Counted from the stretch's first letter, positions 44,484 to 52,561 are shown. The stretch is 64,000 nt of DNA from Chitinophagales bacterium (GCA_019694975.1 JAIBAY010000006.1:186001-250000), one strand, 5' to 3'. A program made the numbers and translations. The notes: generated by a model not told the origin, from the sequence alone.

Positions 44484-44851
44484 TCCGTTTTTTTTGAAGC
44501 GTTAAAAATAGCAGAAATACTGCTTTTGGGGTAATGCCTGTGGTTTTGGGGTAATTGGCAGCACAGCGGTTGGGCGGTGTGAAACAAAAGCTTGTACAGA
44601 TTTCAGCGGCCCGGCAGCCGGAAACACAATGTTAATTCAGGTTAATAAAGATCGCATTATAAGAAAATGATACTGATTAAAATGTTACTTGAACTACTTC
44701 GTGATGAGGAACATTTTCATAGGTGATTTTCATGATGATTGATTAGCTTTATTTGATGGATGACATCCGGCTTTTGGCGTAATCAGGATTTGTGTAAGAA
44801 GGAGCGTCATGCCGACTTCGGATAAATAATTACATTAGCAAAAAAATAATC
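44484..44851. other. Intergenic region between divergent tktA and SRPBCC genes
   Basis: This 368-bp stretch separates divergent genes. It contains a 12-bp direct repeat near the tktA side (44524-44555) and no coding remnant. No strong TAnnTTTG box is seen for the right-hand gene. Confidence 0.5.
44524..44555. repeat. Direct repeat TTTTGGGGTAAT x2, 20-bp period
   Basis: TTTTGGGGTAAT occurs at 44524-44535 and again at 44544-44555, exactly 20 bp apart (about two helical turns). It lies 41-72 bp upstream of the tktA start, where a regulator could bind. On the minus strand it reads ATTACCCCAAAA twice. Confidence 0.55.
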
Positions 44852-45301
44852 ATGTCAGGCAACAGCGTAACGTTACAGCGGGTATTGAAGGCTTCACCGG
44901 AAAAAGTTTTTCGCGCTTTTTCAGATCCGGTGGCTTATGCTTCATGGATTCCGCCCTATGGATTTTTGTGTATGGTTCACCACATGGACTTCAAGGTTGG
45001 TGGCAGCTACAAAATGTCATTCAGAAATTTTACCACCGGCCATGAACATTCATTTGGCGGGGTTTTTCTGGAGATCAAAACGAATGAACACCTTAAGATA
45101 TCGGACAAATTTGACGACCCTGCTTTGCCCGGTGAGATGACAACAACGATTACGTTCAATAAGGTATCCTGCGGTACTGAATTAAAAGTTTTGCAGGAAG
45201 GGATACCGGCCATGATACCGGTTGAGATGTGTTATCTCGGCTGGCAGGAATCATTGGATAAACTACTCAGGCTGGTGGAACCGGAAATTCCGGATGCCTG
45301 A
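44852..45301 (+). CDS. SRPBCC/AHSA1-type protein
   Basis: The 149-residue protein has the START-like fold of the AHSA1 group: VLKASPEKVFRAFSDPVAYA, SWIPPYGFLCMVHHMDFKVG, GSYKMSFRN, GVFLEIKTNEHLKISDKF, and GTELKVLQEGIP with the terminal WQESLDKLLRLVEPE. These stand-alone hydrophobic-pocket proteins have no settled role. It is the first of four small, unrelated-fold genes on the plus strand (VOC, DUF1801 and DUF2200 follow). Confidence 0.85.
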   Translation: MSGNSVTLQRVLKASPEKVFRAFSDPVAYASWIPPYGFLCMVHHMDFKVGGSYKMSFRNFTTGHEHSFGGVFLEIKTNEHLKISDKFDDPALPGEMTTTITFNKVSCGTELKVLQEGIPAMIPVEMCYLGWQESLDKLLRLVEPEIPDA

Positions 45302-45360
45302 TGATTACGAAAATTGTAATGCGGCGATAAGATTATTTTCAGCAATTAAATCAAAATGCT

Positions 45361-45798
45361 ATGGCACATGTTTCAATTTATTTAAACTTTATGGGTAATA
45401 CGGAAGAGGCTTTCAATTTTTATAAGAAAGTTTTCCGGGCAGAATTCTCAGCACCGATCATGAGAATGAAGGATATTCCCAATCAGGAGGGCATGCCGCC
45501 GCTTTCAGAGGCAGACAAAAACAGCGTGATGCATGTGGCATTACCGGTTCTCGGCGGCACTGAGATCATGGGCACTGATATGCTGGAAAGTATGGGGCAT
45601 AAACTGATTGAAGGAAATAATGTAACGATCAGTCTCAATCCCGACACGAAAGCAGAAGCTGACCGTTTGTACCGGGAACTCTCTCAGGGGGCAAGCGACG
45701 GTGTTGCGCCGCACGATGAATTCTGGGGCTATTGGGGTACTTGTAAAGACAGATTTGGCATCAGGTGGATGTTCAATATTTCGAATCCGCCACAGTAG
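45361..45798 (+). CDS. VOC-superfamily protein (PhnB/glyoxalase-like)
   Basis: A 145-residue protein with the PhnB-type VOC layout: ISIYLNFMGNTEEAFNFYKK-like start (SIYLNFMGNTEEAFNFYKKV), then EFSAPIMRMKDIP, MHVALPVLGGTEIMGTDM, NVTISLNPDTKAEADRLYRE and a C-terminal FWGYWGTCKDRFGIRWMFNI. This is a two-domain beta-alpha-beta fold related to glyoxalase. The specific ligand or enzyme activity is unknown. It is 59 bp after the SRPBCC gene. Confidence 0.85.
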   Translation: MAHVSIYLNFMGNTEEAFNFYKKVFRAEFSAPIMRMKDIPNQEGMPPLSEADKNSVMHVALPVLGGTEIMGTDMLESMGHKLIEGNNVTISLNPDTKAEADRLYRELSQGASDGVAPHDEFWGYWGTCKDRFGIRWMFNISNPPQ

Positions 45799-45973
45799 TT
45801 TAATCTTCAGACCTAACATGTGTCGGAACCTTACATCGTAATGCCAAAAAATAATGTTCTTCCATTGTATGCTCCATAACTTTTGTACGCATCAGCATGA
45901 AAAGTGATGCTAAATCGTTTTCAGGAGCAACTGCAAAACGATGTTTCATCAAATTTGAAATTGGAAATGTAAG

Positions 45974-46465
45974 ATGAAAGCAAATGGAAAAACAGTAAGC
46001 GAAATTCTTGCTAACCTTCCTGAAGACAGGGCCGAACCATTCAAAAGACTGCACGAAGTAATAATCAAAAACCTGCCGGAAGGTTTTGAAGCAGGGATAA
46101 GCTATGGCGGTCTGGGCTATGTGGTGCCGCATAAAATTTATCCTTCAGGTTACCACTGCAATCCGGCTGAGCCACTGCCTTTTGCCGGAATTGCCTCGCA
46201 AAAGGGGTCCATTAATTTTTACCATATGGGAATCTATGCAGATACTGCATTATTGAAATGGTTTCAAACAGCGTATCCTAAGTACTCCCGGCAAAAACTT
46301 GACATGGGAAAGAGTTGTATCCGGTTTAAAAAGATGGATGACATTCCGTATGAACTTATTGGTGAGTTGATGAAAAAAATAAGTGTGAAGGAATGGATCG
46401 AGAAATATGAATCTGCGTTTAAACCAAAACCCGGCAAATCGAAAGCGGGAACAAAAAACAACTAG
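45974..46465 (+). CDS. DUF1801 domain protein
   Basis: The 163-residue protein has the DUF1801 pattern: VSEILANLPEDRAEPFKRLH, EVIIKNLPEGFEAGISYGGL, GYVVPHKIYPSGYHC, LPFAGIASQKGSINFYHMGI and a C-terminal KSCIRFKKMDDIP. It is a cytosolic small protein without a known function. It is the third DUF1801 in the window, and clusters with VOC and SRPBCC proteins in a way common in soil Bacteroidota. Confidence 0.85.
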   Translation: MKANGKTVSEILANLPEDRAEPFKRLHEVIIKNLPEGFEAGISYGGLGYVVPHKIYPSGYHCNPAEPLPFAGIASQKGSINFYHMGIYADTALLKWFQTAYPKYSRQKLDMGKSCIRFKKMDDIPYELIGELMKKISVKEWIEKYESAFKPKPGKSKAGTKNN

Positions 46466-46506
46466 CAACGGGGTAGTGATTTCCCCGCAGGCAGAACAAT
46501 TGAAAA

Positions 46507-46872
46507 ATGATTACCACACCTGAACACGATCAGCGAATCGCGCGTATGATTTTTGCCGGCGTTTATCCGCTTTATGTCAAAAAAGTGGAGCGGAAGGGCA
46601 GGACAAAGGAAGAATTGCACCAGGTGATTGAGTGGCTAACCGGTTTTGATAACAAGCAGCTGCAGCAATTAATTGATGAAAAGGTGACCTTCGATACATT
46701 CTTTAAAAGGGCAAAGCTGAATGCCAATGCACACCTGATAAAGGGATTAATCTGCGGTTACAGGATAGAAGAAATTACCAATCCGTTAACCCGTCAGGCA
46801 AGGTACCTTGACAAGCTTGTTGATGAATTGGCGAAAGGAAGGAAAATGGAAAAGATATTAAGATCAGCGTAA
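46507..46872 (+). CDS. DUF2200 domain protein
   Basis: The 121-residue product has the DUF2200 motifs: RIARMIFAGVYPLYVKKVER, KGRTKEELHQVIEWLTGFD, EKVTFDTFFKRAKLNANAHL, IKGLICGYRIEEITNPLTRQ, ARYLDKLVDELAKGRKMEKI. Family members are small and uncharacterised. It follows the DUF1801 gene by 41 bp in the same direction and is probably in the same transcript. Confidence 0.88.
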   Translation: MITTPEHDQRIARMIFAGVYPLYVKKVERKGRTKEELHQVIEWLTGFDNKQLQQLIDEKVTFDTFFKRAKLNANAHLIKGLICGYRIEEITNPLTRQARYLDKLVDELAKGRKMEKILRSA

Positions 46873-46901
46873 ATGAGGCGCATGGATGTAAGCAGTGCCG
46901 A

Positions 46902-47029
46902 GAAGCTATCTCAAAATACCCGGAGTCATCCAGTCGCGATTGCCCGGCATCAGGATCTCTTCCATTCATCGACAGCTGCCGAAATAAATCCCGCATGACC
47001 GCATTGATTGCCTGTTTTGAGATAGCTTC
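46902..47029. mobile_element. MITE-like element with 15-bp terminal inverted repeats
   Basis: GAAGCTATCTCAAAA at 46902-46916 and its exact reverse complement TTTTGAGATAGCTTC at 47015-47029 bound a 128-bp segment that has no intact coding frame. Terminal inverted repeats ending in a CTATCTCAAAA-like motif recall those of several Bacteroidota insertion sequences. The element is far too short to encode a transposase. No clear target-site duplication is visible. It is best read as a non-autonomous remnant or MITE. Confidence 0.55.
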
Positions 47030-47212
47030 GAATAAAAACAGCGCTGCTGTCAGCGCGATGAATAGGCGAACAATGCTTTGTGAAGCAGATTTCCCTGCCA
47101 TAGGTATTTACCCTCCACAATAATTTCGTTCCAGGTATTATGACGCAAGACGAAACAAAGCCCCGTAACAATTTCTTAATGCGCGGCAAGCAGCGTGTTT
47201 TGTTCTTTATCG

Positions 47213-47220
47213 TATTTTTG
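47213..47220 (+). promoter_or_regulatory. Candidate -7 box of arsC
   Basis: TATTTTTG followed by C matches TAnnTTTG 20 bp upstream of the arsC ATG. The nearest TTTG (47199-47202) is only 10 bp away, so the -33 element is absent and the call is tentative. Confidence 0.4.
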
Positions 47221-47240
47221 CGATAAATATTCCGGCAGGC

Positions 47241-47690
47241 ATGGTTACAAGCGTTTTGTTTTTGTGTATACACAATTCCGCGCGGAGTCAGATGGCGGAA
47301 GCCTATCTTAAAAAATTTGGCGGTGATGAATTTATCGTGGAAAGTGCAGGCCTTGAAGCGGGAACGCTCAATCCGCTTGCCGTAGAAGTGATGAAAGAGG
47401 AAGGTATTGACCTCTCCGGCAATACTACCAGGGAAGTGTTTGACTTTTTCCGGCAAGGTAAAATCTATCATTATGTAATTACTGTTTGTGATGCGGCAAG
47501 CGCCGAACGTTGTCCCGTTTTCCCGGGCATATTTGAAAAAATTGCCTGGGATTTCCCGGACCCTTCAAAATTTGAAGGAACTCTTGAAGAAAAGCTGGCA
47601 CAAACACGGTTGGTTCGTGACCTTATCAAAGCGGCCGTTCTCAGCTTCATACAGAAAATACAAAGTGAAGAGACACGCAAGATACCTTGA
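47241..47690 (+). CDS. arsC: Arsenate reductase (low-molecular-weight phosphatase family)
   Basis: The 149-residue protein has the phosphatase loop C9-I-H-N-S-A-R15 followed by SQMAEAYLKK, the redox cysteines C83 and C91 (VCDAASAERCPVF), and the acid loop WDFPDPSKFEG with D107. Three cysteines point to the thioredoxin-coupled class, as in Staphylococcus aureus ArsC. It reduces arsenate to arsenite. A MIP channel gene lies 266 bp downstream on the same strand; no arsR or arsB is seen. Confidence 0.9.
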   Translation: MVTSVLFLCIHNSARSQMAEAYLKKFGGDEFIVESAGLEAGTLNPLAVEVMKEEGIDLSGNTTREVFDFFRQGKIYHYVITVCDAASAERCPVFPGIFEKIAWDFPDPSKFEGTLEEKLAQTRLVRDLIKAAVLSFIQKIQSEETRKIP

Positions 47691-47947
47691 TTTGCAGAAG
47701 GTCGCCGGGCAGTTAACGGAGAAAGAAATACCGGTCTTCGCGTTGAAATCAACATCGGGCAACGCTGAATTGTATCGTCCTGATATTCCTCCAATGAAAA
47801 GATCACGCATCGGGCTGCTTTAAAAATAAAGTGGACAACTGGCTTCTTCAGGCCATTGATAGGAAAGCAGATTCATTGCCGGATGAAGAACGGCTGCAGA
47901 TGCTTCCTTCCGTTTTTCAAACCGTAAACAGCTCCCAGCAAGACTAA
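47666..47947 (+). pseudogene. Possible frameshifted coding remnant between arsC and the MIP gene
   Basis: After arsC, two overlapping frames read as protein-like text: QKVAGQLTEKEIPVFALKST followed by ELYRPDIPPMKRSRIGLL to a stop at 47823, then, after a one-base shift in an A-run, KNKVDNWLLQAIDRKADSLP and DEERLQMLPSVFQTV to a stop at 47947. The join at CTGCTTTAAAAATAAA is a plausible slippage site. No family is recognised and the first part overlaps arsC in another frame, so the call is weak. Confidence 0.25.
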
Positions 47948-47956
47948 ACATTTATT

Positions 47957-48619
47957 ATGATCAACAGAAAATACCTTGCAGAAATCATCGGAACCTTCGC
48001 GTTGGTGTTTTGCGGCACCGGGGCAATCATTATTGACGAGCAGACACATGGTGCTGTCACACACCTTGGTGTCGCAAGTACCTTTGGATTAATTGTGCTG
48101 GCCATGATCTATACTTTTGGAGAAATTTCGGGAGCACATTTTAACCCTGCCGTCACGATCGGTTTTGCTTTTGCCAGGCGATTTGACAGGAAGGATGTGC
48201 TGCCGTACATCTTATCACAGCTCGCTGGTGCTTTTATTGCTTCTGCGGTTTTGCGATTGTTGTTTCCCGACAGCATCAATCTGGGTGCAACATTTCCGGC
48301 AGGTTCGCAACTCCAAAGTTTCATCCTTGAATTTATACTGACCTACCTGCTCATGCTGGTCATCATCCATGTCTCACAAGGATCGAGGGAAACCGGCGTA
48401 CTGGCAGGCATAGCGATCGGTGCAACATGTGGCCTGGAGGCAATGTTTGGAGGTCTGGTGAGCGGCGCATCTATGAATCCTGCCCGGAGCCTGTCGCCGG
48501 CCGTCCTTTCAGGCAATGTCCATTCGATTTGGATTTATTTGCTTGCACCGGTTGCTGGCGCCATTGCAGCCACATCAACTTGGAGCATAATGAACAACAA
48601 GATTGCGATTGGTGAATAG
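47957..48619 (+). CDS. MIP-family aquaporin/aquaglyceroporin
   Basis: The 220-residue protein has six membrane helices and both NPA boxes: N63-P-A65 in GAHFNPAVTIG and N174-P-A176-R177 in ASMNPARSLSP. The short length and AEIIGTFALVFCGTGAI start suggest an AqpZ/plant-like or arsenite-conducting channel. Next to arsC, a role in arsenite exit (as for AqpS) is an inference; the selectivity residues cannot be decided by eye. Confidence 0.88.
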   Translation: MINRKYLAEIIGTFALVFCGTGAIIIDEQTHGAVTHLGVASTFGLIVLAMIYTFGEISGAHFNPAVTIGFAFARRFDRKDVLPYILSQLAGAFIASAVLRLLFPDSINLGATFPAGSQLQSFILEFILTYLLMLVIIHVSQGSRETGVLAGIAIGATCGLEAMFGGLVSGASMNPARSLSPAVLSGNVHSIWIYLLAPVAGAIAATSTWSIMNNKIAIGE

Positions 48620-48828
48620 TACCTGCAAGAGCCAAAGTCACCGCTTACATTGCTTATTTCAGGGGATAATTTTCAACCCAACGGTAAGGGGCATGCGGAT
48701 CAACCCGTGACGGCACCAGATGTTGACAGACCAGGCATCGGTCAATGAGTCAGCGAGTTGTTTGCAGGTAAGAAGCCCATCCATCCGGCAATCTTTATCG
48801 GGCATTAAAAGACCAGGGTGAACCTTAT

Positions 48829-48860
48829 TTTGGTAAATTCAACATGTCTATATATATTTG
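48829..48860 (+). promoter_or_regulatory. Promoter of the CarH-like regulator (TTTG-N20-TATATTTG)
   Basis: TTTG at 48829-48832 and TATATTTG at 48853-48860 with a 20-bp spacer are an excellent match to the Bacteroidota consensus. Transcription would start near 48867, only about 12 bp upstream of the ATG at 48879. The -7 box lies inside a dyad (48845-48874), so binding there would repress transcription. Confidence 0.75.
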
Positions 48861-48874
48861 CATATAGTTAGACA
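48845..48874. promoter_or_regulatory. Dyad TGTCTA-N18-TAGACA over the regulator promoter
   Basis: The outer arms TGTCTA (48845-48850) and TAGACA (48869-48874) are perfect inverted repeats around the TATATTTG -7 box. A related TTAGACAA occurs directly upstream of crtI at 49783-49790. This is a likely binding site for the MerR-type protein encoded downstream, by position and symmetry. Its sequence need not match characterised CarH boxes. Confidence 0.55.
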
Positions 48875-48878
48875 ATTC

Positions 48879-49766
48879 ATGAACTCCTTTACCATCTCTC
48901 AGCTCCAGCAGTACTCCGGAATAAATGTGCACAGCATCAGGGCATGGGAGAAAAGGTACCATGCATTAAAACCCGGCAGGAGTGAAGGAAATACCCGTTA
49001 CTATGACAGTCATCAGTTGCGGAGGCTGCTGAACATCGCCAGCTTAATGCATACAGAGTATAAAGTTTCTGAACTCTGTTCTTTTTCAGACAGCAGGCTC
49101 TATGAATTGATGATCAGCAACCTTGAAAATCTTTCGGTCACCGATCATGATGCGTTCCTGATATCACAACTTGTGGCTTCGGCACTAACATTTGATGAGC
49201 TGCTTTTTGACAAGGTTTTTTCCCGTGCCGTTTTACGTTATGGCATGGTGGACACGTATGTAAGGGTGATTTATCCGGTTCTGTTGCGGCTCGGCATCAT
49301 GTGGTCGGCAGACAAGATTGCTCCGGCGCAGGAACATTTCATCAGCAACCTCCTGCGGCAAAAGCTGGATACTTCCATTGATATTCTCCCGGTACCACAA
49401 CAATCGGCGGATAAATGGCTCCTTTTCCTTCCGGAAAATGAATTTCATGAAAATGGATTGCTCATGGCCAACTACCTGGTGCGGAGCGCTGGTCATCCGT
49501 GTATTTACCTGGGAGCCAATCTTCCCTTTGATGCCTTGAAAGCCGCCGTAGAGGCCACGAAGCCGGCATGCATACTTTTATTCCTGGTATCCAATAAGGA
49601 TGAGCAGCACGACAGGGAGTTGATACAGTTGATGTTGAAGTCCTTTCCAACGCAGAAAATATTTATTGCAGCGAAGGCCGGCCGCCTGGTCAAGAGTAGT
49701 GATCACCCAAAACTCACCTTGCTTGAATCGATGGGTGCATTAAAGAAGGCGTTGGAGATTGTATAA
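48879..49766 (+). CDS. carH: CarH/LitR-like MerR regulator with B12-binding domain
   Basis: ATG at 48879 (MNSFTIS) gives 295 residues. The N-terminal MerR winged helix has FTISQLQQYSGINVHSIRAW and EKRYHALKPGRSEGNTRYY. The middle helical bundle carries W142 and E152-H153, the W-x9-EH motif that packs against adenosylcobalamin in CarH. The B12-fold domain has EFHENG with H190 as the lower-ligand candidate, but later positions read IFIAAKAG where a GG is usual. At the residue after the Trp, a serine (143) replaces the histidine of Thermus CarH. It starts the crtI-crtB cluster 27 bp upstream of crtI, so control of carotenoid genes by B12/light is likely. Confidence 0.85.
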   Translation: MNSFTISQLQQYSGINVHSIRAWEKRYHALKPGRSEGNTRYYDSHQLRRLLNIASLMHTEYKVSELCSFSDSRLYELMISNLENLSVTDHDAFLISQLVASALTFDELLFDKVFSRAVLRYGMVDTYVRVIYPVLLRLGIMWSADKIAPAQEHFISNLLRQKLDTSIDILPVPQQSADKWLLFLPENEFHENGLLMANYLVRSAGHPCIYLGANLPFDALKAAVEATKPACILLFLVSNKDEQHDRELIQLMLKSFPTQKIFIAAKAGRLVKSSDHPKLTLLESMGALKKALEIV

Positions 49767-49793
49767 ATAAATCAATTTTAAATTAGACAAAGA

Positions 49794-51290
49794 ATGGCAA
49801 CCATTGCGGTGATCGGTTCAGGGTTTTCTGGTTTAAGTGCTGCGGCTTACCTGGCAAAAGCAGGTCATGAGGTGCATGTATTTGAAAAAAACAATTCACC
49901 GGGCGGCAGGGCAAGGCAACTGAAAACGGCAAAGGGTTTTGTTTTTGATATGGGACCGAGCTGGTACTGGATGCCTGCTGTTTACGAAAAGTTTTTTAAT
50001 GACTTCGGACATAAGGCCTCCGATTTCTACAGGCTGGATCTGCTTCAGCCGGCCTTCGATATGGTATTCGGCAGGAATGAAGTTGCCCATATCCCGCAGC
50101 GTTTTGATGAGCTGTGTGCATGGTTTGAAAGCGTTGAAGAAGGCAGTGCACTGCAGCTGAAGAAATTTATGGAGCAAGCCGAATTTAAGTACGAGACCGG
50201 TATGAACAGGCTGATCTACCAACCCGGCATAGTGTGGAGTGAATATGCCAGCATGGAAGTATTGAAAGGTCTTATGAAGCTGCAGCTGCTGTCATCCTTC
50301 AGCAAACATATCCGCAGGTATTTCAGGAATGAGAAATTACTTTCCCTGATGGAGTTTCCCGTTTTGTTTCTGGGCGCAATGCCGGAAGCAACGCCAGCGC
50401 TTTACAGTTTGATGAATTATGCGGGGCTGAAACTCGGCACATGGTATCCACAGGGAGGATTCGGAGAAGTAGTAAACGCTTTTGTGCACGTGGCAAAATC
50501 AGCAGGTGCGCAATTTCATTTCGATGCTAACGTAGAAAAAATCATTACCGATAAAAATAAAGCAGTGGCCATCAGGGTCAATCATGATGCATTCGCCTGT
50601 GATGGTATTATTGCCGCTGCCGATTATCATCATGTTGAAAGCACTTTGCTGGACGCCAGGCAGAGAAATTATGATGAAAAATACTGGGACAGCCGGACGC
50701 TGGCACCTTCCTGCCTTGTCTTTTACCTGGGCATCAACCGCAGGGTGGATTCCTTTAGCCACCACACACTGTTTTTTGACACGCATTTCTCAAAACATGC
50801 GGAAGAAATCTATATACACCCGCAGTACCCGACACAGCCTTTGTTTTATATGTGTTGCCCATCCCGCACGGATAACAGTGTTGCGCCGGAAGGATGTGAG
50901 AACATATTCCTGTTGATGCCGATTGCACCGGGACTACCCGATACAGCGCAAACGCGGGAAAAATATTTTGACATCATGCTCAGCCGCATCGAAAATAACC
51001 TGGGCGAATCTTTGCGCGAAAATATTATTGAAAAGATCAGTTACTGCATCAATGACTTTGTCAGCGACTATAACTCCTACAAGGGAAATGCCTACGGTCT
51101 GGCCAATACGTTATTGCAAACTGCAGTGCTGAAACCCAAAATCAAGAACTATAAGATAAAAAACCTGTTTTACGCAGGTCAGCTTACGGTTCCCGGCCCC
51201 GGCGTACCGCCGTCGATTATCAGCGGGAAGATTGCCGCAGGATTACTTGAAAATGAATTAAAAAAAATTGTCCATGAAACAGCTGTTTGA
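49794..51290 (+). CDS. crtI: Phytoene desaturase CrtI
   Basis: The 498-residue FAD enzyme has the N-terminal dinucleotide fold AVIGSGFSGLSAAAYLAKAG, then HEVHVFEKNNSPGGRARQL, and the C-terminal signature FYAGQLTVPGPGVPPSIISG. It converts phytoene to lycopene or a related polyene. The gene starts 27 bp after the CarH-like regulator and overlaps the crtB start. A TTAGACAA motif sits just before its ATG. Confidence 0.94.
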   Translation: MATIAVIGSGFSGLSAAAYLAKAGHEVHVFEKNNSPGGRARQLKTAKGFVFDMGPSWYWMPAVYEKFFNDFGHKASDFYRLDLLQPAFDMVFGRNEVAHIPQRFDELCAWFESVEEGSALQLKKFMEQAEFKYETGMNRLIYQPGIVWSEYASMEVLKGLMKLQLLSSFSKHIRRYFRNEKLLSLMEFPVLFLGAMPEATPALYSLMNYAGLKLGTWYPQGGFGEVVNAFVHVAKSAGAQFHFDANVEKIITDKNKAVAIRVNHDAFACDGIIAAADYHHVESTLLDARQRNYDEKYWDSRTLAPSCLVFYLGINRRVDSFSHHTLFFDTHFSKHAEEIYIHPQYPTQPLFYMCCPSRTDNSVAPEGCENIFLLMPIAPGLPDTAQTREKYFDIMLSRIENNLGESLRENIIEKISYCINDFVSDYNSYKGNAYGLANTLLQTAVLKPKIKNYKIKNLFYAGQLTVPGPGVPPSIISGKIAAGLLENELKKIVHETAV

Positions 51291-52110
51291 TGAACTTTCA
51301 GCGGAATGCAGCCGCATCACTACGAGGAAATACAGCACGAGTTTTTCGCTGGGTATCAGGTTTTTAAATAAACGCCTGCAATCTCCCATCTATGCAATCT
51401 ATGGCTTTGTGCGGCTGGCCGACGAAATCGTGGACAGCTTCCATGACTATGACAAAAAATCACTGCTGGATGATTTGAACAGGGATACCTCTGCTGCCAT
51501 CGAAAAAGGGATCTCTCTGAACCCCGTGCTGAATTCATTTCAGCAGGTAGTGAATCAGTACGAAATTCCGGCGGAGCTGATCAAATCGTTTATGCATAGC
51601 ATGCAAATGGATTTAGCCAAGACACAATACAGCGCAGATGAGTACCGTGCCTACATCTATGGTTCAGCAGAGGCAGTCGGATTGATGTGCCTTTGTGTTT
51701 TCACGGAAGGAAACAGAAACTTATACAATGAACTGAAGCCGTATGCCATGAAACTGGGAGCAGCCTTTCAGAAAGTAAATTTCCTGCGGGATGTTAAGGC
51801 AGACAACCTGGAATTGGGCAGGACCTATTTTCCGGGCGTTGACCTGAATAATTTTTCCTTAGCGGATAAGCAGCAAATAGAAATGGATATAGCAGCCGAT
51901 TTTCACGAATCGTTGCAGGGCATCTTACGTTTGCCTTCAAGTGCAAGAAAGGGTGTATTCCTTGCTTACTACTACTATTATATGCTCTTTAAAAAAATCA
52001 GGCAGGTGCCGCCGCACCGGATCTTGCAACAGCGTATCCGCATTCCAGACTATGAAAAAGTATGGCTGATGCTGCAGTCAAATTTGAAACTTCAGCTTCA
52101 TCTTCTCTGA
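51274..52110 (+). CDS. crtB: Phytoene synthase CrtB
   Basis: ATG at 51274 (MKQLFDELSAECSRI), overlapping crtI by 17 bp, gives 278 residues. The prenyl-transfer site shows the first Asp-rich motif in GFVRLADEIVDSF and the second in FLRDVKADNLELGRTYFPG. It condenses two geranylgeranyl diphosphates to phytoene. The adjacent crtI and downstream crtZ/lycopene cyclase genes complete a short carotenoid route to zeaxanthin-like products. Confidence 0.93.
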   Translation: MKQLFDELSAECSRITTRKYSTSFSLGIRFLNKRLQSPIYAIYGFVRLADEIVDSFHDYDKKSLLDDLNRDTSAAIEKGISLNPVLNSFQQVVNQYEIPAELIKSFMHSMQMDLAKTQYSADEYRAYIYGSAEAVGLMCLCVFTEGNRNLYNELKPYAMKLGAAFQKVNFLRDVKADNLELGRTYFPGVDLNNFSLADKQQIEMDIAADFHESLQGILRLPSSARKGVFLAYYYYYMLFKKIRQVPPHRILQQRIRIPDYEKVWLMLQSNLKLQLHLL

Positions 52111-52111
52111 T

Positions 52112-52561
52112 ATGATGATACTTTCCGTCATACTCCTGCTGTTCAGTAAACCGTCCGCAAATCCCGATTTGGTTTACCTGAGGAGCCTCTTTGTAAGTGC
52201 AGCAGCCGATGAGTCCAAAGCGGCGCAGTTAATTGAGGAAACGCAGGATGAGCAATGGAATCCCGTGCTGAAGGCGTATTGTGGTGCGGGGAATATCTTA
52301 ATGGCTAATCATTTCTATAACCCATTAAAAAAATTCGATTCCTTTAATGAGGGAAAAGCATTGCTGGAATCAGCCATCGTGGCTGATGGCCAAAATCCGG
52401 AGCTGCGGTATCTGCGCCTGACCATTCAGTATAATGCCCCTGCTTTTCTGGGGTACAATAAAAATATTGCAATGGATAAACAATATCTTGAAGAATGCCT
52501 TCCGAAAATCGAAGACCAGCAATTAAAGACAATGATTAAACAATTTTTAAGCAGCATGTAG
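52112..52561 (+). CDS. Small protein of the carotenoid cluster, unknown function
   Basis: The 149-residue product starts 1 bp after the crtB stop. A short hydrophobic N-terminus (MMILSVILLLFSKPSA) may be a signal peptide. The rest is helical with a TPR-like rhythm (VYLRSLFVSAAADESKAAQL, WNPVLKAYCGAGNILMANH, FNEGKALLESAIVADGQNPE). I know no named family; its place between crtB and crtZ suggests a link to carotenoid synthesis or localisation, not proven. Confidence 0.6.
   Translation: MMILSVILLLFSKPSANPDLVYLRSLFVSAAADESKAAQLIEETQDEQWNPVLKAYCGAGNILMANHFYNPLKKFDSFNEGKALLESAIVADGQNPELRYLRLTIQYNAPAFLGYNKNIAMDKQYLEECLPKIEDQQLKTMIKQFLSSM

Larger units (their letters stand above)
46873..47240. other. 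Gene-free stretch containing a MITE-like element
   Basis: This 368-bp stretch separates DUF2200 from arsC. Its left part holds a 128-bp element bounded by 15-bp inverted repeats (46902-47029), listed separately. Its right end holds a TATTTTTG -7-like box for arsC at 47213-47220. No complete transposase gene is present. Confidence 0.6.

Noticed and set aside
47488-47823. 111-codon frame overlapping arsC
   Set aside because: Its first half is arsC in another frame; only the tail after arsC looks protein-like and is listed as a tentative remnant.
49783-49790. TTAGACAA before crtI as a CarH half-site
   Set aside because: A single 8-bp match lying in the ribosome-binding region could be chance; kept only as a remark.
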